Shown here: positions 1 to 4,980 of the stretch, piece by piece | Numbering within the stretch: position 1 is the stretch's first letter | Layout: each line of letters starts with the position of its first letter | Program-made: the position numbers and the translations under genes | The notes under the pieces: model-generated | What the model saw: the letters and a program-made list of their open reading frames with translations, nothing else | Database searches by the model: none | What the model was told of the DNA's origin: nothing | Source of the DNA: a bacterium | GTDB lineage: Bacteria > Actinomycetota > Acidimicrobiia > UBA5794 > ZC4RG35 | Direction: 5' to 3' | Assembly: GCA_028819835.1 (NCBI GenBank) | Contig: JAPPKR010000044.1 | Location: 1-7,883 of the forward strand | Length of the DNA: 7,883 nucleotides

Positions 1-649
1 GCTCCTCGGTTATCCGTCCGGCCTGGTTGACCCGATAGACGCGCTCTCCAGGCGTGCCCTGTAGCCACTGGTCGTAGAACCCCTCCACTCCCAGCTTGCC
101 TATACGAATGTTCGGATCGAGATGAGGTCGCTGCTGGAGGTCATCGGCGGAAGGGAACCCCAGGTGCCCTATCACATGGGACAGGGAACCCCCGGCCAGA
201 TAGATCCTCTCCGGAAAGTTCTCGATCACCACCCCCGGAAAGGAGCGAAGTTGCTCTTCCAACTGGTAGGCGGTCGTCGTGTCAACCACCGCCAGGGGAA
301 ACCGCTGGTTGACGCCCGCATCGTCGTACAGCGCCTCTATCCAGTCGGCGGGGACCTCCAGCCGGGCGGACAGTCGGGCGATGGCTTCGTCCTTTTGGGA
401 GGATTGAAGAAGCTTACGATCCATGACCACCATGGGAACCACGCGGCTGGTAACCAGCAACTGTCCGTTCCGGTCCCGGATGTCGCCGCGGGGCGCCGGC
501 GTGACAACCGATACCAGCCCTTCGTTGTACACGATCTCGGCCGCAGCCACGCCTTCGGCGACCTGCATGAACCACAGCCGGATGCCCAAGAACCCGAAGA
601 GCAGGGCGAAGATCGCCGCCACCAATACGATCCGCTGTGATCCCTTCAT
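1..649 (-). CDS. mrdA: Penicillin-binding protein 2 (elongasome peptidoglycan transpeptidase), N-terminal part
   Basis: Partial gene: the first 216 codons are present and the frame is still open at the left edge. Class B PBP2 crosslinks peptidoglycan in the lateral wall together with RodA and MreBCD. A short cytoplasmic start is followed by one membrane anchor (about residues 6-24, rich in A, L, F and I) and then RLWFMQV. Next comes the class B dimerisation-domain signature PRGDIRDRNGQLLVTS (residues 53-68), and later GKLGVEGFYDQWLQGTPGE (184-201), typical of the PBP2/PBP3 pedestal. The transpeptidase domain with the SxxK serine lies outside the window, so catalysis cannot be judged here. The ATG at 649 overlaps the mreD stop in an ATGA arrangement, which fixes the start and implies translational coupling. 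There is no Shine-Dalgarno sequence. The choice of PBP2 over the divisome FtsI rests on the mreBCD neighbours. Confidence 0.93.
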   Translation of the reverse strand, partial: MKGSQRIVLVAAIFALLFGFLGIRLWFMQVAEGVAAAEIVYNEGLVSVVTPAPRGDIRDRNGQLLVTSRVVPMVVMDRKLLQSSQKDEAIARLSARLEVPADWIEALYDDAGVNQRFPLAVVDTTTAYQLEEQLRSFPGVVIENFPERIYLAGGSLSHVIGHLGFPSADDLQQRPHLDPNIRIGKLGVEGFYDQWLQGTPGERVYRVNQAGRITEE

Positions 650-1245
650 TTAAGGGAAGGGACCCAAAGTCGATTCGAGAGGGGGAAAAGCACCACGGCC
701 AGTACGAAATTGAGGACCGGAATCAGCGCCATTCTCCGCAAGCCCTCCCAGATGGCCAGGGACCACTCCCCGAAGGCAATGCTTATCACCGTGTGAACCG
801 CGATGCCGGCCAGGGTCAACAGCAGAATTCGCAGGGCATTCACGAGGACTCCCCGGCCTCCCTGTTCACGTGTGAGGGTTGCCCCCCAGGCAACCAGGGT
901 CATGGCGAAGGCCAGCAGCCCTATCACGGAGGTGCCGGAGACGTCCAGGAGCAAGCCGCTCAAGAAGCCCAGCACAATGACCCCGTTGTCCCGAAGGCGG
1001 AATGCGGCATACGCCACCACTATGGGCACCAAATCAGGAGAGACTCCCCCGATCTGGAGCCTCCCCACCACCGAAGTTTGCAATACCACCACCCCCACCA
1101 CCCCTGCCAGCCATGCAAGACCCCGCCCCCACCGGACGGATCTTTGAAAAGGCAGGAACGACACCCCTCGGGGAAGGGACCTGGCGACGCTGCGGGCCGA
1201 GTCCCTCCTGGAGCGGTAGCGGCGAAGACGAATCCGGCTACTCAT
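646..1245 (-). CDS. mreD: Rod shape-determining membrane protein MreD
   Basis: Encodes a 199-residue integral membrane protein. MreD works with MreB, MreC, RodA and PBP2 in lateral wall synthesis. About five or six hydrophobic segments are visible from residue 42 on (roughly 42-60, 66-82, 88-105, 106-124, 135-158, 172-190). Family-like motifs are GGVSPDLVPIVVAYA (66-80) and GFLSGLLLDVSG (93-104). It is longer than the usual 160-170 residues because of an N-terminal tail of about 41 residues holding 13 arginines and one acidic residue. The ATG at 1245 overlaps the last 8 bases of mreC, and its stop overlaps the mrdA start. A later GTG (residue 28) is the only plausible shorter start that I see before the first membrane segment, and it has no good ribosome-binding site. 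The tail may be real or a start-site error. Confidence 0.88.
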   Translation of the reverse strand: MSSRIRLRRYRSRRDSARSVARSLPRGVSFLPFQRSVRWGRGLAWLAGVVGVVVLQTSVVGRLQIGGVSPDLVPIVVAYAAFRLRDNGVIVLGFLSGLLLDVSGTSVIGLLAFAMTLVAWGATLTREQGGRGVLVNALRILLLTLAGIAVHTVISIAFGEWSLAIWEGLRRMALIPVLNFVLAVVLFPLSNRLWVPSLK

Positions 1246-2059
1246 TGGGCCCCGGTGGCCAGGACACCACCAATACCGCCCTCGCTCTTTGAGGATCGGA
1301 GAAAGGCTTCACCGCGCCGCGCAACACCGATCCCACCACTCGGGCTTCTCCCACCAGCGAACCGACCCGCAAACCAGGAGGAAAACTCACTGACAGCTGG
1401 GATGTGACCACATCCTCGCCCTCGGCAACTATCGGTGGGCTGTCGAAGATCTCCAGGCTGAGCAACTCCGATCCAACCTGCGGCCGCAGGACTCCCACGC
1501 TACCCGCCACCAGCACCGTCAGGCCCTCCACGTCAGCCGAAAGGGGTATCACGGTGGCGAAGTCCTCGGTCGAAGCGCCGACTCTCCCCAAAAGGTAGCC
1601 GTTCTCATCGAGAACCGGGTTCCCCGCCACCACTCCCTCCTCTAGCCCCTTGTCAATTCTCAGATGGAACTCGAAGCCCACCTGCCGTCCCACCACGTTC
1701 GCCAGAGTCCTCGTCTGTTCCACATCGGGGAGGTCCAGGTCCACCAACCGCTCCAAAGAGTCCAGCCGGGCAAGTTGGTCCTCGACCGCCGCCATCTCCG
1801 CCTGGGTCTCGGCCAACTGTGACCGCAGCGCAGCGTTCTCCGAGCGCAGAGAGGCAATGCCTGCCAACCCCTCTACGGTTGCCACCAGCGGGTCGAAGAC
1901 CTCCACCGCCAGTCTCTGCAGAGGCACCAGCCAGCTTCCCAGACCCACTCTCACCACCCCCCAACTGTCAGCCCTCACCTCCAGAGTGGCCAGCAACAAA
2001 GAGACCACCAGCAATAGGGAAAGCGCCAGGGTCCGTCCTCTGGACCTGAACTCATACAC
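1238..2059 (-). CDS. mreC: Rod shape-determining protein MreC
   Basis: Encodes 273 residues, a normal MreC length. MreC is a bitopic membrane protein that links the MreB filament to the periplasmic wall enzymes and activates PBP2. In order: a short basic N-terminus (YEFRSRGR), one membrane segment (about 10-27), a coiled-coil stretch (about 68-108, repeated Leu/Ala/Glu with ALRSQLAETQAEMAAVEDQL inside), and then the two beta-barrel domains (about 115-268). The hallmark FHLRIDKGLEEGVVAGNPVL lies at 131-150, with NGYLLGRV following (153-160). The start is GTG at 2059, 20 bases after the mreB stop, with only a weak GGA-like ribosome-binding site (CGGAAT). No ATG lies between the mreB stop and the membrane segment in this frame. 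The gene ends in TAG, inside the first codons of mreD. Confidence 0.95.
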   Translation of the reverse strand: MYEFRSRGRTLALSLLLVVSLLLATLEVRADSWGVVRVGLGSWLVPLQRLAVEVFDPLVATVEGLAGIASLRSENAALRSQLAETQAEMAAVEDQLARLDSLERLVDLDLPDVEQTRTLANVVGRQVGFEFHLRIDKGLEEGVVAGNPVLDENGYLLGRVGASTEDFATVIPLSADVEGLTVLVAGSVGVLRPQVGSELLSLEIFDSPPIVAEGEDVVTSQLSVSFPPGLRVGSLVGEARVVGSVLRGAVKPFSDPQRARAVLVVSWPPGPNE

Positions 2060-2079
2060 GGCTATTCCGTCGTTTTAGG

Positions 2080-3093
2080 TCAAACGCTGGACGTGATAGA
2101 AAGCACGTTTCTGAACGATTGCCTTTCCTCCAGACACTTGCCGGCGCCCAGGACCACGGAGAGCAGGGGGTTGGCGGACACCCTCACCTTGATTTTGATC
2201 TCCTTCTCCAACAACTCCTTCAACCCGGCCAGCAGAGCGCCTCCCCCGGTCACCAGGATCCCCTGGCCAATGATGTCGGAAGCAATGTCAGGATTGACGA
2301 CGGTGAGGGTCTTCTTCACAGCGTCCACAATTTCGTCCACCGGCTGTTTGATGGCCTCCCGGATCTCGGAGGTGGAGACGACCACCTTGTCGGGCTGGCC
2401 GGTGTGGACGTTGTGTCCCTGGATCTCGGCCATCCGGTTCTCCCGGGGCCAGGCCGAACCGATCGCGATCTTGAGGTCCTCGGCGGTACGAGTCCCGATC
2501 CGAAGCCCCTTCTCGTACTGGATCCACTCGATAATCGATTGGTCCATTGCGTATCCGGCTGTGCGGATGCTCCGGCCCGCGACCACACCTCCCAGGGACA
2601 AAACCCCTATCTCGGTGGTTCCTCCCCCTATGTCCACAACCATCGAGCCCTTGGCCTCGGAGACCGGCAGGTCCTCTCCTATCGCGGCGGCCATGCTTTC
2701 CTCGATGACATAGGCCCGGCGCGCTCCCGCCTTGAAGGCGGCGTCCTCCGCGGCCCTGCGTTCCACCGTGCTGCTCTCCGAGGGAACGCAAATCACGATC
2801 TCAGGCCGATAGAACCACCTCGGCTGGACCTTCTTGACAAAGTAGCGGATCATCCGGGCGGTGGTATCGAAGTCCGCAATCACGCCATCCCGCAGGGGAC
2901 GAATGGCCGTAATCTGTGCGGGAGTACGACCGATCATGTGCTTGGCCTCGGCGCCCACCGCCAGTAGTTCTCCCGAACGGGAGTCGATGGCGACCACCGA
3001 TGGCTCGCCCAACACCACCCCTTTCCCGCGCAAATACACCAGGGTGTTGGCAGTCCCGAGGTCAATTGCCATGTCCTGGCTGCCCAAAATCAT
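2080..3093 (-). CDS. mreB: Rod shape-determining actin homologue MreB
   Basis: Encodes 337 residues, close to the usual 335-350. MreB is a membrane-associated actin-fold ATPase. Its short filaments direct the RodA/PBP2 elongasome around the cell, which suggests a rod-shaped or elongating organism. The nucleotide-binding motifs are intact: phosphate-1 AIDLGTANTLVY (9-20), the RPLRDGVIADF connector (65-75), phosphate-2 VVDIGGGTTEIGVLSLGG (152-169), and the adenosine motif GQGILVTGGGALLAGL (277-291 region). VERRAAEDAAFKAGARRAYV and VIEES (129-133) match the family closely. The ATG at 3093 is the first start in frame after the ndk stop. The ATG at codon 8 is possible but would remove the short tail before the first beta strand. 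No strong Shine-Dalgarno sequence is present, and an inverted repeat sits just before the start. Confidence 0.98.
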   Translation of the reverse strand: MILGSQDMAIDLGTANTLVYLRGKGVVLGEPSVVAIDSRSGELLAVGAEAKHMIGRTPAQITAIRPLRDGVIADFDTTARMIRYFVKKVQPRWFYRPEIVICVPSESSTVERRAAEDAAFKAGARRAYVIEESMAAAIGEDLPVSEAKGSMVVDIGGGTTEIGVLSLGGVVAGRSIRTAGYAMDQSIIEWIQYEKGLRIGTRTAEDLKIAIGSAWPRENRMAEIQGHNVHTGQPDKVVVSTSEIREAIKQPVDEIVDAVKKTLTVVNPDIASDIIGQGILVTGGGALLAGLKELLEKEIKIKVRVSANPLLSVVLGAGKCLEERQSFRNVLSITSSV

Positions 3094-3094
3094 G

Positions 3095-3105
3095 GAGAAC
3101 TTCTC
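3095..3105 (-). promoter_or_regulatory. Inverted repeat GAGAA-G-TTCTC abutting the mreB start
   Basis: A perfect 5+1+5 inverted repeat occupies the place where a ribosome-binding site would be, one base before the mreB ATG. A central loop of one base is too short for an RNA hairpin of full length, so a protein-binding palindrome or chance is more likely. Function is unknown. Confidence 0.3.
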
Positions 3106-3129
3106 ATCTTCGGGTGCAACCCTAAACGG

Positions 3130-3546
3130 CTACTGAGGATGATAACCGAACCACAGACCTATTTCCCTTTTTGCGCTGGAGGGAGAGTCTGAGCCGTGCA
3201 CCAGGTTCTGTGTGGTCTCCAATCCATAGTCCCCGCGAATGGTGCCCGGAGGCGCCGCAGCCGGGTTGGTCGGGCCTATCAGAAGCCTGGCCACCGACAC
3301 CGCCGACTCCCCTTCCCACACCATCGCCACCACTGGTCCTCCGGTTATGAAGGCAATCAACTCCCCGTAGAAGGGACGCTCCCGGTGCTCGGCATAGTGA
3401 TCATCGGCCAGTTCGGCGTCGACGCTTTGCATGCGGGCCTCCACCAGCCGCAAGCCCTTCGACTCGAACCGACGGATGATCTCACCCACCAAGCCGCGCT
3501 CCACCCCGTCGGGCTTGACCATTACAAATGTTCGTTCAAGTGCCAT
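3130..3546 (-). CDS. ndk: Nucleoside diphosphate kinase
   Basis: Encodes 138 residues, the standard length for a bacterial NDK. The enzyme moves the gamma phosphate of ATP to other nucleoside diphosphates through a phospho-histidine, balancing NTP and dNTP pools in the cytoplasm. Visible hallmarks are [20 protein letters not shown] (4-23, with K11), [10 protein letters not shown] (51-60), the R87-containing [10 protein letters not shown] (86-95), GTIRGDYG (101-108), and the active-site NLVHGSDS (114-121) with catalytic H117. All expected catalytic residues are present. The ATG at 3546 lies 19 bases after the 3' end of the tRNA-Thr gene. That leader is AT-rich and carries no Shine-Dalgarno sequence. 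The stop TAG lies in the same frame as mreB, 36 bases before its ATG. Cotranscription with the tRNA and with mreB is likely from spacing. Confidence 0.98.
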   Translation of the reverse strand: MALERTFVMVKPDGVERGLVGEIIRRFESKGLRLVEARMQSVDAELADDHYAEHRERPFYGELIAFITGGPVVAMVWEGESAVSVARLLIGPTNPAAAPPGTIRGDYGLETTQNLVHGSDSPSSAKREIGLWFGYHPQ

Positions 3547-3550
3547 ACAA

Positions 3551-3560
3551 AGAAGATTCT
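3551..3560 (-). promoter_or_regulatory. Inverted repeat AGAA-TC-TTCT in the ndk leader
   Basis: A 4+2+4 inverted repeat lies 5 to 14 bases before the ndk ATG, between the tRNA-Thr gene and ndk. It resembles the repeat just before mreB, sharing the AGAA/TTCT arms. The AGAA half could also pair weakly with the UUCU end of an actinobacterial-type 16S rRNA. Function is unknown and chance is possible. Confidence 0.25.
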
Positions 3561-3565
3561 ATTTG

Positions 3566-3639
3566 AGCCGGAGAGGGGATTCGAACCCCTGGCCTGCTCA
3601 TTACGAGTGAGCTGCTCTGCCTGGCTGAGCTACTCCGGC
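3566..3639 (-). tRNA. tRNA-Thr (anticodon CGT)
   Basis: A complete 74-base cloverleaf. The acceptor stem GCCGGAG/CTCCGGC pairs at all 7 positions. It is followed by U8, A9, a D stem GCTC/GAGC with GG in the loop, and an anticodon stem GCTCA/TGAGC around the loop CTCGTAA. A 5-base variable region and a T stem AGGGG/CCCCT around TTCGAAT complete it. The anticodon CGT reads the threonine codon ACG. G1-C72 and C2-G71 agree with known threonine identity pairs, and the discriminator base is U73. The next bases are CAA, so the CCA end is not encoded and must be added by the nucleotidyltransferase. The gene sits between folC (45-base gap) and ndk (19-base gap) on the same strand. Confidence 0.97.
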
Positions 3640-3642
3640 CTA

Positions 3643-3679
3643 CGGGCCAAGGTTAGGCGTCTCTCTTCCCCTCGTTCAC
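3643..3679 (-). promoter_or_regulatory. Weak candidate sigma70-type promoter for tRNA-Thr/ndk
   Basis: The 45 bases between folC and the tRNA contain TAACCT (3650-3655), which fits the TANNNT form of a -10 box. It is placed so that transcription would begin about 3 bases before the mature tRNA 5' end. A possible -35 (TGAACG or GTGAAC, about 17-18 bases further upstream) matches the consensus at only three of six positions. This is the only gap in the window with room for a promoter, but the tRNA may equally be transcribed through from clpX-valS-folC. Confidence 0.25.
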
Positions 3680-3684
3680 AGCTG

Positions 3685-4977
3685 CTACAGGCCCACCAGG
3701 GTTCGGACTTCCCCCACCAGGTAGAGTGAGCCGGCCACCAGGACGCGCCCCCGGGGGCCGGCCGCCGCGCACGCCTCCCGGACCGCGTCGGCCGGGTCCT
3801 TACGCTCAATGACCTCCAGATCACAGACCTTCTCCATTCGCTGGGCAATAGCTCGCGGGGAGAGCGCTCGAGAGTAGTCGACCCGGGTGGCCACCACCCT
3901 GTCGAGATGGGGGGCCAAGTGCTGGACCATCGTTTCCAGGTCTTTGTCCTTCATCATCCCCAGGACACCCACCCACTTGCGGCCTCCGAACTCTTCGGCC
4001 AGGGACTTGGCCAGCACCGAGCATGCCTCCGGATTGTGGGCGCCGTCCAGCAGAATTGGCGTGGAGCCGACCGTGATCAGTTCCATCCGTCCGGGGACGG
4101 AGAGAGCTGCAAGCCCTGCCCTCAATCTCTCACCGTCGAGGGCTCCCTCGAGCCAGGATTCCGCGGCGGCCACCGCCGTCGCCAGGTTCCGGGTTTGATG
4201 ACGGCCCCTCAGGGGGATCTCCAGGTTCTCATAAGACCCGTAGAGCCCGTCGACCGTGACCGTCCATCCGCCCTCCGGCCTGGGAGAGACCGACCTGACA
4301 CCGAAGTCCTTCCCGAGCCACACCACTTCTGCGCCTGCGTTTCGCGCTCTCCGCTCCACCACCGGAGCTGCCTCCGAGGGAATGGACCCGCAGACGAGCC
4401 GAGCCCCCGGATCCACGATTCCCAGCTTCTCGGCTGCAATCTGGGGCAGGGTGTCACCCAGGTACTCGGTGTGGTCGAAGCTCAGGCCGGTAAGCACCGC
4501 AACCTCCGCCGACATCACATTGGTGGCATCCAGCCGCCCTCCCAGACCTACCTCCATCACCATGGCGTCGACCCCGGCGCGACGGAAGTGGCCAAAGGCG
4601 GCGGCGGTGGTCAACTCAAAGTATGTGAGCGGACGGCCGCCGTCGGCCACCTCCTCGGCAACCACATCGGCCACCTCGGATATGGCCTCCGCGAACTGGG
4701 CTCGGCTGAGATCGCGACCGTTCACCGCGATCCTCTCCTCCACCGCCTGCAGGTGGGGAGAGATGAAGACACCGGCGCTGTAGCCCTGGGTCAGGAGCAC
4801 CCGTCCCGCCATCCTGGACGTGGAGGTCTTGCCGTTGGTCCCTGCCACGTGGATCGATCGGCAGCGGTTTTGCGGATCTCCCATCCGCGACATCACCGAC
4901 CGCATCGGTTCCAGGCCGAATTTCCTGCCCAGGCCTATGCAGGAGTCGAGATAGGCGACCGCTTCGGTGTATTTCAT
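3685..4977 (-). CDS. folC: Bifunctional folylpolyglutamate synthase / dihydrofolate synthase
   Basis: Encodes 430 residues, normal for FolC. This Mur-ligase-family enzyme joins glutamate to dihydropteroate and extends the polyglutamate tail of folates, using ATP. The order of motifs is: the P-loop HVAGTNGKTSTSRM (43-56), ISPHLQAVEERIAVNGRD (72-89), MEVGLGGRLDATN (141-153) with metal-binding E142, GLSFDHTEYLG (164-174), AAEKLGI (181-187) with the lysine that is carbamylated in the family, HQTRNLATAVAA (260-271), and C-terminal LLDGAHNPEA (309-318) and GSLYLVGEVRTL (416-427). Whether it does both reactions or only the polyglutamate step cannot be told from sequence alone. The ATG at 4977 follows the valS stop by 3 bases, with a weak GAGG inside the valS end. 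This indicates translational coupling with valS. Confidence 0.95.
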   Translation of the reverse strand: MKYTEAVAYLDSCIGLGRKFGLEPMRSVMSRMGDPQNRCRSIHVAGTNGKTSTSRMAGRVLLTQGYSAGVFISPHLQAVEERIAVNGRDLSRAQFAEAISEVADVVAEEVADGGRPLTYFELTTAAAFGHFRRAGVDAMVMEVGLGGRLDATNVMSAEVAVLTGLSFDHTEYLGDTLPQIAAEKLGIVDPGARLVCGSIPSEAAPVVERRARNAGAEVVWLGKDFGVRSVSPRPEGGWTVTVDGLYGSYENLEIPLRGRHQTRNLATAVAAAESWLEGALDGERLRAGLAALSVPGRMELITVGSTPILLDGAHNPEACSVLAKSLAEEFGGRKWVGVLGMMKDKDLETMVQHLAPHLDRVVATRVDYSRALSPRAIAQRMEKVCDLEVIERKDPADAVREACAAAGPRGRVLVAGSLYLVGEVRTLVGL

Positions 4978-4980
4978 TCG

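Noticed and set aside
1204..1209. AGGAGG on the minus strand inside the 5' end of mreD, possible ribosome-binding site for a shorter MreD
   Set aside because: It encodes the Arg13-Arg14 pair. No ATG, GTG or TTG in frame follows at 5-12 bases; the next possible GTG is far too distant.
2119..2967. A 282-codon open frame on the plus strand, opposite mreB
   Set aside because: The mreB frame carries all actin-fold motifs; the opposite frame is compositionally odd and has no family resemblance.
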